The notes under the pieces: model-generated | What the model saw: only the letters and a program-made list of their open reading frames with translations | What the model was told of the DNA's origin: nothing | Databases searched by the model: none | Program-made: the position numbers and the translations under genes | In this document: one piece after another, positions 20,920 through 30,131 of the stretch | Numbering within the stretch: the stretch's first letter is position 1 | Layout: every line of letters starts with the position of its first letter | Assembly: GCA_002238965.1 (NCBI GenBank) | Contig: MPNJ01000003.1 | Span: 124,001 to 188,000 of the forward strand | Direction of reading: 5' to 3' | Source: Nitrospinae bacterium bin107 | GTDB taxonomy: Bacteria > UBA8248 | DNA: 64,000 bases

Positions 20920-22167
20920 TCAAGCATCCTGCGCCCGCCTCTTCAGTATACGGGAAAGCCAGACGATTCCGCCCAGTCCGATCCAGACGGCCACGCCCAC
21001 CGACGCCCAGGCCGCCGTCCACTCCGTGGGCAGAACCTCGCCGCGGGATCCGGGATTGGTAATGTCCAGAATATAGCCCACTTCGATTGAGGAAAGCGCG
21101 CCGAACAAAAAACCGAACCCGGCGAGGCAGCCCAGCGCCGTGCCCAGATGTCGTTTGGGCGCGATTTCGCTCATCACGACCAGGAATACGGACGCATCGA
21201 CGGCCATGATCACCGCCCAGACCAACAACACAATCAGCAAAGCGGGGATCGGGGCATGAAACAGAAATCCGATCCCGTACGTCATCGCGCCGCTCAGGAA
21301 CAAACTACCCCCGATGCTCCGGAGGCGTCCGAACCTGTCGGCCGACCATGCGCCGATGAAGTTCGAAAAAGCGGATATCGCGATCAAGAACGCCAGGGCC
21401 GTCGCGGCGTTATCCACGGCGTCCCCTCGCGGAAGTCCGTGCGCCAAGAACGCCGAAGCCAGGAACGTGACGCCCCAGCCCCTGAAGGCGAACAACTCCC
21501 AGCGGTGCATGACGTAGGAACCGATGAGCACCCAGCATCTGAGCGGCAGGCGCGGAAAGGCGAATTTCTCACCGCTTGCCGATTTCTCCCTGCCCGGGTC
21601 GGGCACCCAGATCAGCACCATCAAGATGCCGATGATGGGGCCGAGCGAACCCGCGGCGAAGGTGAAGCGCCAGCCGAAATCGGGAAGCAGATAACCCGTC
21701 AGGAACATCGAGACCGATACGCTGAAGGTGAAGAAAAAGGCGTAGCCCGACACCATCTTCGCCCGCAAAACCGCGGAAGAGTGCTCCGCCACGATGCGCA
21801 GACCCGGCCCGAAGACGCCCGCAAGCCCTACCCCGCAGGCGCACCGGAGAAGAGCGGCCGTCCACAAACCCTCGGCGAAGAATGGGAACATGAGGTTCGT
21901 GAAACCGAGCCAGGCTGCCGAAAAGAGATATATCGTTCTCGCGCTGAAATAATCCGTCGCCCCGGTGAGCACGGCGGAGGCGATTACGTAGCCCACGTAA
22001 AACATGAAATAGATGAAACCGGCATCCGCATTGGTGAGGGACCATTCCGCCTTCAGGATCGGGATGGCGGTCGGGTAGTTGGCGTAGACCAGCATGATGG
22101 GCAGCTGGGAGAAACTGAGCACCCACAGGGCGGGTCGGCTCATGCGCGCATTGCGAGGCGTGTCCAT
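20920..22167 (-). CDS. MFS transporter
   Basis: The protein has about twelve hydrophobic helices in 415 residues. The loop between helices 2 and 3 contains GATDYFSARTIYLFSA, a weak version of the MFS motif A, and the second half repeats it in GAWSADRFGRLRSIGG. It resembles cyanate/nitrate-type members in general form, but no substrate can be assigned. It is 26 bases from the aldo/keto reductase on the same strand, which may be cotranscribed. Confidence 0.85.
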   Translation of the reverse strand: MDTPRNARMSRPALWVLSFSQLPIMLVYANYPTAIPILKAEWSLTNADAGFIYFMFYVGYVIASAVLTGATDYFSARTIYLFSAAWLGFTNLMFPFFAEGLWTAALLRCACGVGLAGVFGPGLRIVAEHSSAVLRAKMVSGYAFFFTFSVSVSMFLTGYLLPDFGWRFTFAAGSLGPIIGILMVLIWVPDPGREKSASGEKFAFPRLPLRCWVLIGSYVMHRWELFAFRGWGVTFLASAFLAHGLPRGDAVDNAATALAFLIAISAFSNFIGAWSADRFGRLRSIGGSLFLSGAMTYGIGFLFHAPIPALLIVLLVWAVIMAVDASVFLVVMSEIAPKRHLGTALGCLAGFGFLFGALSSIEVGYILDITNPGSRGEVLPTEWTAAWASVGVAVWIGLGGIVWLSRILKRRAQDA

Positions 22168-22193
22168 GAATTCAGCGACCGGTCAGCTCTTGT

Positions 22194-23192
22194 CTAGGCG
22201 AAATCGTTTTGCCAAATTTTTCCGAGCCTCTGCATTTCATCTTCCTTCAGAGGACCGGCGCCGACGCTGGAGAGCGCCTCCGAGAGTTGCTCCTCGCCCG
22301 AGAAACCCACCAGAGCGCAGGAAACCTCTTCGTGCATCAAGACGAAACGAAGCGCCGCCTGCGCCAGGGTGCGTCCCTCTTGAACGAGGAACGCGAGTTT
22401 TTCCGCGCGCGCCACGTCATCGTCGTATTCCGAACCCATCGAGAGGACCGGCGGGCGTTCATCCAGAAAGCCCAGCAGATTCGGCTCCGCGGTGAGCGCG
22501 CCAAGCGCCAGGGCGCGAATCGCCAGCACTCCCATCCCGAGTTTCGCTGCGCGCTCGATGAGCAGGCCGTAATCCACCGCGCTGAAACCCTCGGGCACGG
22601 CGTACGCCGCGCTCGGGTTGAGCAGATTGAAATAGGCCTGCACCGTATGGAACTCGCCGCTGTCGATCATCTCTGCCAGCGAGGCGGGATGCCCGATACC
22701 GGTGAACCCGAAAAAGCGCACGAGGCCCCGGTCGCGCAATTCCCTGAAACCATCGAGCACGCCGCCGGCGCCGAAAATATCCGATAGATCGAAAACCACC
22801 TCCCCCACGGGCCAGTCCCTCCCGGGGGCCACGTAGTTATGGATCTGGATCAGGTCGACCCGGGGTCGGCCCAGCCGCTCGAGGCTCTTCTCCACCGAGG
22901 CGACCACCGCCTCCCTGGGCGCTTCGCGCTCCTGGGCGGTGAGGCGGATCTTCGTCGTGAGGACGACCTTCGCCCCCAGCCGGTTGAGCGCAGCGCCCAG
23001 GTTGGCTTCGGACTTGCCGCTCCCGTAGCCCATCGCCGTATCGAAGAAATTCACGCCCCCGTCCAGCGCGCCGCGAACCGCGCGAAGCTGCGCCTCGTGG
23101 TCGTCGCTCACCATGAGGCGGCTGATTCCGCCCGTGCCGAAACCTATCCCGGACACGGAGATGCCCGTATCCCCCAGGGTGCGCTCGCGCAT
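22194..23192 (-). CDS. Aldo/keto reductase
   Basis: This is an NAD(P)H-dependent oxidoreductase of the AKR barrel family. It has the N-terminal GDTGISVSGIGFGTGGI, DTAMGYGSGKSE with the catalytic Asp and Tyr, and the Lys-containing VVLTTKIRL strand. The conserved HNYVAPG region takes the place of the usual His. Length is about 332 residues, close to the D-threo-aldose dehydrogenase-like subgroup; the substrate is unknown. The ATG at 23192 is chosen because GAGG lies six bases upstream, whereas the ATG at 23198 touches that motif. Confidence 0.88.
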   Translation of the reverse strand: MRERTLGDTGISVSGIGFGTGGISRLMVSDDHEAQLRAVRGALDGGVNFFDTAMGYGSGKSEANLGAALNRLGAKVVLTTKIRLTAQEREAPREAVVASVEKSLERLGRPRVDLIQIHNYVAPGRDWPVGEVVFDLSDIFGAGGVLDGFRELRDRGLVRFFGFTGIGHPASLAEMIDSGEFHTVQAYFNLLNPSAAYAVPEGFSAVDYGLLIERAAKLGMGVLAIRALALGALTAEPNLLGFLDERPPVLSMGSEYDDDVARAEKLAFLVQEGRTLAQAALRFVLMHEEVSCALVGFSGEEQLSEALSSVGAGPLKEDEMQRLGKIWQNDFA

Positions 23193-23323
23193 CGACATCC
23201 TCAAAAAGTATTCATCCGTTCATCCGGGGCGAAGCCTACCACGAGCGGGCGTTCAGGCGAAGGAGAATGCGCGCCCGGCGCAATTTGATGTAAAATGGAC
23301 GATTCCCTATCAATGGAGAGAAC

Positions 23324-25849
23324 GTGCACCCCCTGCATCTGCTGGCGATTGGGTACATAGCGGGTTTGTTGATGGGCGAGTTTTCCCTCGACTTCGAGCG
23401 GGGTGACGCCTTCTCCACCCTCGCCGCCGCGCTTATTTTGGCCTTATCCGTCCTGCTCGCCATGAGCCGCCGCATCCGGGGAAAAAAGCAAGGCTTCTTC
23501 GCGGCGCTCCTCGTGCTCGCGGGGCTCGTCGCCTCTTTCGCCGTGCCTGCGTTCCATCGTCATATGACGCCGGCGCACCATCTGCTGCGCCAGATTCCCT
23601 ACGAGCGCATGAACGTCACGGGCCACCTCTCCCGGCCCGTAGAGCGAAACGACGGCGAGACGCCCCGACCGCGGATTTTCATCGACGTGGAACGCGCCCT
23701 CATCCGCGGGGTCGAGGTTCCCATGACCGGTGTCGCACGCGTCACGCTGGCTTCCAAGCTCGAAAAAACCCCCGAAGTAGGCGACAGGCTGCTCATCCGG
23801 CGCGCGCGTCTCAAACCCCCCGAGCGCTTCAAGAACCCGGGCGCATTCGACTACCGGGAATTCCTCCGCTTAAGAGGCGTCCACGCCGTCGGCTACAGCG
23901 GGGTGAAGAATCTTCACCAGCTTGAAGAAATAGAGAAATGGGGCTGGCGGCGGCTATTGTTCCGCTTCCGGGATCGAATGAACGCACACATAAACGCCGT
24001 CTACCCCGAGCGCGCCGCCAGCCTCATTGCGGCGATGACCATCGGCCTGCGCGAAGGAATCGACCTGGAACTCAAAGACGCTTTCAGGAAATCGGGGGCG
24101 GCGCATCTGCTCGCCATCAGCGGCCTGCACGTGGGCTTCATCGCCGCATTTTTCTTCTTCTCTCTCCAGGGGCTTCTCCGCAGGCTGCCGCCCAAGTTTT
24201 TTCCCCTGCGCCCGTTCGTACTCACGCCGTCCAAACTCGCATCGCTCGGCGTCATCCCCCTCGTGATTCTCTTCGCGCTGCTGAGCGGGGCCCGAATATC
24301 CACGGTGCGCGCCACGATCATGATCGTCGTCTATCTCATCACCCGGCTGCTGGAGCGGCCAGGAAGCGCGATTCATTCCGTCCTGCTCGCCGCCCTGCTC
24401 ATCCTTCTGGCGCAGCCGGACTTCATTCGGGACGTGGGATTTCAGCTCTCTTTCGTGGCGGTGAGCGCCATCATCCTGGCGGCGGACAGGCTCCCGCGGC
24501 CCGAAGCTAACTTAAGAATCTGGGAGAAGGAGTGGTGGTTCGCGCGGGCGCATCAACTCGCCATCATCCAGTTGGTCGTCACCGCGGCGATCACGCCGCT
24601 CACGGCGCTGCATTTTCACGAGGCGCATCCCATCGGCCTGCTCGTGAATTTCCTGCTCATTCCGCTCGCCTCGCTGCTCGTGCCCCTCTCCTTCGTAGCG
24701 AGCGCTCTCGCCGCCATCATCCCGGCAGGTGCGGCCGCACTCCTGCTCCCCGCCACATGGCTCACCGGCGCGATGGCGGAATTCATGATTTTCGTATCGA
24801 CCTATTCCTCTCAAATTCCCTGGGCCAGCATCGTCACGCCAAGTCCTGAAATCTGGATCATCGCCTTGATCTACGCCCTCATGGCTCTCGCATTACAGTC
24901 GAGACGCGTGCGGCGGCGGAAACTCGCCTGGGCGGGCGTGGGCTGCCTGATTTTTTTCCTCCTGCTCCCCAGCACCACTACACAGGCTGCGGGGCCTAAG
25001 CGAACTACGCTGCTTCTGCCCGACGCCGGGAACGTGGACGCCTTATTCTTGCGCCTCCCCGATGGAAAGGGCCTGGCGGTCGACGCCTCCGGCAAACGGA
25101 CGGGCGGCTTCAACGCCTGGGGAAACGTGCTCGCTCCCCTGATGCGCCGGGAGAATGAGTTGAACTGGCGCACGATGCTCAGCCTCTCCAGCTATCCCAA
25201 AGATCAACTCGCCGTGAACGAATTCGCCACCGGCATTCGGGTCGAAACCCTGCTTCGCATCAAAGACCTCCGCGCTTCCGCACTAAATCGTACTCGTTTC
25301 AGTAAGCGCCGCATTGCCCGCCGCATCGTCTGGCGCACAGCCGGAGGAGGTGCGCGGGTTTCGCTTCATTCGTGGAGAAGAGGCGCGATGGGTTTCGAGG
25401 TCCAAAACCCGGGTTCCCGCTGGCTGCTCATGCTGCCTTCGAAATACGCGGCGTTCGACGCCAGATGGTTTCGCGGGAAAAGATACGACCTCGTGCGCCT
25501 GCCCGAGAGCCTGCTCAGAAAACGGGAAGTGCTCGACTGGCTCGAAGCGCGACCGCCCCGCGCGGTCCTGGCCACTCCCCAAAGGGTGAAATGGATGCGG
25601 ACAGACCTTTGGCGGGAAACGAGGAGGCGGCAGAAAAGACTGGGTGTCTATCGCCCCTGGCGCGGCGGGATGCTGCGCGTTCAGGCGGGCGGTGAGGCGG
25701 ATGCGGGACACTTTTCAGTCGAGCGGTTCCGCGCGACCGAAGCCTGGCCCAAGAGCGGTGTGGCCAGGTGGAGCGCTTTTCGAAGGAGCCTCGCGCCCGG
25801 GTTTTCAAGGCGTGAAGTGAGGAATCAACGGGCCTCACCCACTCGGTGA
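23324..25849 (+). CDS. comEC: ComEC/Rec2-family DNA uptake channel with a degenerate C-terminal beta-lactamase domain
   Basis: ComEC forms the inner-membrane channel for single-stranded DNA in natural transformation. The 841-residue protein has N-terminal membrane helices, a DUF4131/OB-like soluble domain, and the competence core with HLLAISGLHVGF (about 261-272) and many helices to about residue 550. The last part aligns with the metallo-beta-lactamase-like domain (LLPDAGNVDALFLRLPDG, about 563-580). It lacks the HxHxDH metal motif: the equivalent stretch reads SLSSYPKDQL. The start is a GTG with GGAGAG upstream. It is monocistronic and divergent from the aldo/keto reductase. Confidence 0.88.
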   Translation: MHPLHLLAIGYIAGLLMGEFSLDFERGDAFSTLAAALILALSVLLAMSRRIRGKKQGFFAALLVLAGLVASFAVPAFHRHMTPAHHLLRQIPYERMNVTGHLSRPVERNDGETPRPRIFIDVERALIRGVEVPMTGVARVTLASKLEKTPEVGDRLLIRRARLKPPERFKNPGAFDYREFLRLRGVHAVGYSGVKNLHQLEEIEKWGWRRLLFRFRDRMNAHINAVYPERAASLIAAMTIGLREGIDLELKDAFRKSGAAHLLAISGLHVGFIAAFFFFSLQGLLRRLPPKFFPLRPFVLTPSKLASLGVIPLVILFALLSGARISTVRATIMIVVYLITRLLERPGSAIHSVLLAALLILLAQPDFIRDVGFQLSFVAVSAIILAADRLPRPEANLRIWEKEWWFARAHQLAIIQLVVTAAITPLTALHFHEAHPIGLLVNFLLIPLASLLVPLSFVASALAAIIPAGAAALLLPATWLTGAMAEFMIFVSTYSSQIPWASIVTPSPEIWIIALIYALMALALQSRRVRRRKLAWAGVGCLIFFLLLPSTTTQAAGPKRTTLLLPDAGNVDALFLRLPDGKGLAVDASGKRTGGFNAWGNVLAPLMRRENELNWRTMLSLSSYPKDQLAVNEFATGIRVETLLRIKDLRASALNRTRFSKRRIARRIVWRTAGGGARVSLHSWRRGAMGFEVQNPGSRWLLMLPSKYAAFDARWFRGKRYDLVRLPESLLRKREVLDWLEARPPRAVLATPQRVKWMRTDLWRETRRRQKRLGVYRPWRGGMLRVQAGGEADAGHFSVERFRATEAWPKSGVARWSAFRRSLAPGFSRREVRNQRASPTR

Positions 25850-25867
25850 AGCGAACCCGCTCGGAAG

Positions 25868-26094
25868 GGAACTGTTGAAAAACCCATCCCAAAAGGGAAA
25901 CTGTCTGTAGCGCATTCGTCACCCTTGCCCATAATACCATCTTCATCCCGAGTAGGCGCGCTTGCGCGGCGTATCGAGGGAGAGCGCCCTTCGATACGCC
26001 GCCTTCGGCAGCTACTCAGGGTGAGGCAGATATGGAGAAATGCAAGGCGAGGAGGATGCGTTTGTTCAAATGCCGGGTTTTTCAACAACACCTG
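25868..26094. repeat. Structured intergenic element with inverted ends (copy A)
   Basis: The left end contains CTGTTGAAAAACCC and the right end GGGTTTTTCAACAACACC, an inverted pair with 13 identical bases. Inside is a strong hairpin made by GGCGTATCGA and TTCGATACGCC. Similar ends occur at 34021-34260 and 37936-38301. There is no transposase, so it looks like a non-autonomous element. Confidence 0.6.
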
Positions 26095-26106
26095 AAGGGT
26101 CTCAAA

Positions 26107-27810
26107 TCAAGAGCCCGCATCGGGCGGCGGCGCGGTGGCGGCTCCTCCCCGGAAGGATTTCACCGTCCGCGTCCACCTGGAGGAGAGCACCTCGCGGTCG
26201 ATCGGACAGTCGATGACGTGCACGCCGCCCTGCGCCTGAGCGTCGCGAATGACGCTCCCCAACGCCTCCGCCGATTCCACGCGGTGACCATGCGCGCCGA
26301 ATGCGCGCGCCAGCGCCGGGAAATCGGGATTGTTGAGCGAGGTGGCGATGTAGCGCTCACCGAACACGTGCTTTTGCGAATGCCTGAGCGCGTTGTATTC
26401 CCCGTCGTTGAAGATGAGGTATGTGATCGATAAACCGAGCGCCGTCGCCGTGGCCAGTTCGCCGCAGGTCATGGTGAAGCTGCCGTCTCCCACGACCGCG
26501 CACACCGGCCTTTCGGGGGCGCCGAGCTTCGCCCCGACCGCCGCGCCTATGGCGTAGCCCATCGACTGGTAGGCTTCCGAGAGCAGGATGCTTCTCGGAC
26601 GGTGAATCACGAACGCCTGCTCCATGAGCCAGCTCTGGGTGGCGGAGGAATCGGAGACGAAAATCGTATCGGGCGAAAAATTCTCGCGCAGCGTCTTCAT
26701 CACGAAAAGACCGTGGAAGGGCGGCTCGGCGGGTTTCGTCGAAAACGAACGCAGCCTTTCCTCATAGCGCATTTTTCCCTCGCGCACGCGGACGTGGCCT
26801 TCCGAGAGTGCGACGTCCTTCGCATCCGAAATTCTTTTGAGCAGGCCTTCGAGTGCGGGTTTCAGGTCGCTCACCAGGCCCTTGGATGCCGGGTAGTTCC
26901 GCCCGATACGATCGGGGTCGATGTCTATCTGCACGAGGTTCTTCGGCATCGGCGCCTTGAAGTAGAACGTGGCGAACTGACCGAAGCCCGTACCAAGCGC
27001 CAGACACAAATCCGCCTCTTCGAGCATCTCCTGACAACCCAGGAAATGCACCAGGCCGAAAGATAGCGGGTCGGCTTCCGATAAAATCCCCCGCCCCTTC
27101 ACGGAGGTGACGACGGGCGCGCCGAGTTTTGAGGCGAGAAGCTGTACATCTCTTTCGCAACGGGCGGTCACCACGCCATTTCCGGCATAGATCACCGGGC
27201 GTTTGGCCGCCAATATCGACTCCGCGATTTCATCGAGCGCGCGCTCATCGACGGGCGGCGCGGGCGGCGGCCCCTCGAACTCGGGCGCAATGATCACCCG
27301 CTCCTCTTCGGCCTGAAAGAGGTCCGCCTTCATCACCACCTGCGTCGGGCCGGGCCTTCCCGCCGCCGCCCAGCGGAACGCGGCCTCAACAGCGGGCGCG
27401 ACCCCTGCGACCGAATCGGGCGTGAACGCCTTTTTGACGCAGCCCGCGAGCGCCTTTTCCATATCCACGTCGTGGATGGCGCTCCTGTCGCGCATGTTGT
27501 CGGCGAGCGTGGCCGTCACCGCGACGACGGGAACCGCGTCCTCATAAGCCGAACGGAGCGCGGTGGCGACGTTCGTGCCGCCGGGTCCCGGCACGGTGAA
27601 CACAACGCCCGTCTTTCCCGACACCTTGGCGTAGCCGTCCGCCGCGAATCCCGCCCCCTGCTCGTGGCGCGTGACGATGGGCGTCGCACCCGCGCCGTCG
27701 ATCATCGCGTCGTAGACCGGCAGCGTGAGCGTGCCCGGAATGCCGAAAATGTATTCCGCGCCGTTCGCCTGAAGCGCATCCAGCAGGACTTGCGATCCGT
27801 TTCGCGCCAT
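26107..27810 (-). CDS. Thiamine diphosphate-binding enzyme (acetolactate synthase / decarboxylase family)
   Basis: This is a three-domain ThDP enzyme of about 567 residues. The Pyr domain has the catalytic glutamate in VTRHEQGAGFAADGYA, the middle domain is a transhydrogenase-type fold, and the C-terminal PP domain has the GDGSFTMTCGELATA...FND ThDP/Mg motif. It resembles catabolic acetolactate synthase or benzoylformate decarboxylase-type proteins. No small regulatory subunit lies beside it, so a role in branched-chain synthesis is not supported; substrate unknown. The ATG at 27810 has GGAGGAG upstream. Confidence 0.85.
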   Translation of the reverse strand: MARNGSQVLLDALQANGAEYIFGIPGTLTLPVYDAMIDGAGATPIVTRHEQGAGFAADGYAKVSGKTGVVFTVPGPGGTNVATALRSAYEDAVPVVAVTATLADNMRDRSAIHDVDMEKALAGCVKKAFTPDSVAGVAPAVEAAFRWAAAGRPGPTQVVMKADLFQAEEERVIIAPEFEGPPPAPPVDERALDEIAESILAAKRPVIYAGNGVVTARCERDVQLLASKLGAPVVTSVKGRGILSEADPLSFGLVHFLGCQEMLEEADLCLALGTGFGQFATFYFKAPMPKNLVQIDIDPDRIGRNYPASKGLVSDLKPALEGLLKRISDAKDVALSEGHVRVREGKMRYEERLRSFSTKPAEPPFHGLFVMKTLRENFSPDTIFVSDSSATQSWLMEQAFVIHRPRSILLSEAYQSMGYAIGAAVGAKLGAPERPVCAVVGDGSFTMTCGELATATALGLSITYLIFNDGEYNALRHSQKHVFGERYIATSLNNPDFPALARAFGAHGHRVESAEALGSVIRDAQAQGGVHVIDCPIDREVLSSRWTRTVKSFRGGAATAPPPDAGS

Positions 27811-28066
27811 CAAATAACTCCTCCGGAACCCTCGAAAAAACGAAACCCGCCAAAGCTAGGCGGCATCCGCGCGCGTGTCAACTTCCAACCCCGTTTGCGC
27901 GCGGAGGGGCCAATAGTCTACTTTCTCGCCTACTGTTTCATATTGGCAGGCATAGTGAGTAACGGATGTATAAGCAGCCTGTACTCGCAGCAGACAAACT
28001 CGACAGTTTCATGCCGGCCGGCATAGTGAGGAGCACCATAATTCGCAGCCAAGCGGTGACCGTACG

Positions 28067-28828
28067 ATGGAGAAAGCGATGTTCAGCCAACGCGCGATAG
28101 ACGCACTCAATGAGGCGGAATCGGTGGTCGTACTGACCGGGGCGGGCGTGAGCGCCGAGAGCGGCGTGCCCACCTTCCGGGGAGCGGGCGGCCTCTGGCG
28201 CGAGTACAGCGCCACTTCTCTGGCTACGCCCGAGGCCTTTCGCACCGACCCCAAGCTCGTCTGGGAGTTCTACAGCTACCGCCGCGAGGTGCTCGCGCCC
28301 CTGACGCCCAACCCGGGCCATTACGCCATCGCCTCGCTGGAGGAGCGCTTTGCGCGCTTCACCCTCATCACCCAGAACATCGACAACCTGCACCGCGTCG
28401 CCGGGACGAGGGAAATCGTGGAGCTGCACGGCAACATCTGGCGCGTTCGCTGCACGAACCCCGGCTGTGAGCGCTACACGCTCGCGTGGGAGAACCGCGA
28501 CGTTCCGGTCGACCCCCTGCCGCCCCGGTGCGAGGCGTGCGAGAGCCTGCTGCGCCCCCACGTGGTGTGGTTCGGCGAGATGCTCGACCCCGAGCAGTTG
28601 CGCCGGTCGCTTGTTGCGGTGGATGATTGCGATTACCTGATCGTGGCGGGCACGTCCGCCGCGGTGCAGCCGGCCGCCTCCATGCCCATGACGGCCTCGC
28701 GAGGCGGCGCGTTCGTGCTCGAGGTGAACCCCGAGCCGACGGACATCAGCCCATACATGAGCGAGGCGGTGCAGGAGCCCTCGGGCGTCGCCCTCCCCCG
28801 CCTGCTCGAAGCGGCTTTTGGAGGATAG
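28067..28828 (+). CDS. cobB: NAD-dependent protein deacylase, sirtuin class III type
   Basis: Sir2 enzymes remove acyl groups from lysines using NAD. The protein has the NAD motif LTGAGVSAESGVPTFRG, NIDNLHRVAG and the catalytic His in VELHGNIWR. Four zinc cysteines are seen (CTNPGC and CEAC). The Y-x-x-R pair in EFYSYRREVL is the signature of desuccinylase/demalonylase members such as SIRT5 and CobB. Length is 253 residues. Start is ATG 28067 or, less likely, ATG 28079. The gene ends two bases before hisS, so the two are cotranscribed. Confidence 0.9.
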   Translation: MEKAMFSQRAIDALNEAESVVVLTGAGVSAESGVPTFRGAGGLWREYSATSLATPEAFRTDPKLVWEFYSYRREVLAPLTPNPGHYAIASLEERFARFTLITQNIDNLHRVAGTREIVELHGNIWRVRCTNPGCERYTLAWENRDVPVDPLPPRCEACESLLRPHVVWFGEMLDPEQLRRSLVAVDDCDYLIVAGTSAAVQPAASMPMTASRGGAFVLEVNPEPTDISPYMSEAVQEPSGVALPRLLEAAFGG

Positions 28829-28830
28829 CG

Positions 28831-30093
28831 ATGGCGCGGCCCAGAATCACGGCGGTGCGCGGGGTGAAAGACATTCTGCCCGAAGAATCGACAAGCTGGT
28901 ATGGCGCCGAGCGACTGGCGCGCGAGATTTTCGCACGCTACGGCTACGGGGAGATACGAGTGCCCGTATTCGAGCGCACGGAGATCTTCGCGCGCGGCAT
29001 CGGCGAGGAAACCGACATCGTCTCCAAGGAAATGTACACCTTCAACGACAAGGGGGGGGACTCCATCACCCTCCGGCCCGAGGCGACCGCCTCGATCTGC
29101 CGCGCCTATGTGCAGAACGGCCTGCACAACCGTCCCGGCGTCTCGAAGCTCTTCTGCATCGGCCCCATGTTCCGCTACGAGCGTCCCCAGGCGGGCCGTC
29201 TGAGACAGTTCCACCAGATAGACGCCGAGGTATTCGGCTCGGTGGACCCGGCGGTCGACGCCGAACTCATCGTGATGCTCATGGAATTTCTGGACGCCAT
29301 GGGGGTCGAGGGTCTTTCGCTCCAGATCAACAATTTGGGGGACAAGGAATGCCGCCCGGCCTACGCCGCAGCACTCCAGGAATATCTCAGAGAAGAAACG
29401 AAGCATCTGGGCGCTGAAATCGCGGAGCGCATCGAGCGCAATCCGCTGCGCTTTCTGGACAGCAAGGACCCGGCGCACCAGGAGATCATCGCGCGCGCGC
29501 CGAGGATAGACGCATTCTGGAACGATTCATGCCGGGAACATCTGGACAGCGTATGCCGACTCATCGAGAGCGCGGACGTCACTTATGAGATTAACCCGAG
29601 GCTCGTTCGCGGTCTCGACTACTACTGCCTTACCGTGTTCGAGGTGACGAGCGAGAGCCTGGGGGCGCAGAACGCCGTGTGCGGCGGGGGGCGCTACGAC
29701 GGCCTCGTGGAGGAGCTGGGCGGTCCACCCACGCCGGGGATCGGCTTCGCTGTCGGTGTGGAGCGGCTCTTGCAACTGGCGGGCGAAAAGGCCCCGGCAC
29801 CGAAAGAAGAAGCGCAAGTCTACATTGTCGCGCTCGGCGACGCCGCGCAGGCGCAAGTATTCGAACTCGCCACCGAATTGCGCGCCCAGGGAATCCGGAC
29901 GGAACGCTCATTCGGCGGGGGCAGCATGAAAAGCCAGATGAAGCGCGCCGATCGCTCGGGCGCCGCGTTCGTTCTCCTGCTGGGCGATGACGAGGCGGCC
30001 AAAGGGGTGGTGAGCGTTCGCCATATGAATGAGAGCCGCCAGACCGAGGTGAGACGCGAGGAAGTATCGAGCTATGTAAAAAGTAATTTATAA
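28831..30093 (+). CDS. hisS: Histidyl-tRNA synthetase
   Basis: This is a class II synthetase of 420 residues. The N terminus AVRGVKDILPEES is typical, motif 2 is MFRYERPQAGRLRQFHQID, and the histidine-specific motifs LVRGLDYYC and GGGRYDGLVEELGG follow. The C-terminal anticodon-binding domain ends the protein. The ATG at 28831 has GGAGGA upstream and lies directly after the sirtuin gene. Confidence 0.96.
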   Translation: MARPRITAVRGVKDILPEESTSWYGAERLAREIFARYGYGEIRVPVFERTEIFARGIGEETDIVSKEMYTFNDKGGDSITLRPEATASICRAYVQNGLHNRPGVSKLFCIGPMFRYERPQAGRLRQFHQIDAEVFGSVDPAVDAELIVMLMEFLDAMGVEGLSLQINNLGDKECRPAYAAALQEYLREETKHLGAEIAERIERNPLRFLDSKDPAHQEIIARAPRIDAFWNDSCREHLDSVCRLIESADVTYEINPRLVRGLDYYCLTVFEVTSESLGAQNAVCGGGRYDGLVEELGGPPTPGIGFAVGVERLLQLAGEKAPAPKEEAQVYIVALGDAAQAQVFELATELRAQGIRTERSFGGGSMKSQMKRADRSGAAFVLLLGDDEAAKGVVSVRHMNESRQTEVRREEVSSYVKSNL

Positions 30094-30131
30094 TTAAATA
30101 ACAATATTATACAAGGACTTATTAAAGTAAC

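Noticed and set aside
27814-28066. tRNA or small RNA gene before the sirtuin
   Set aside because: No T-loop GGTTCGA motif or acceptor pairing was found; only a short repeat GGCATAGTGAG occurs twice.
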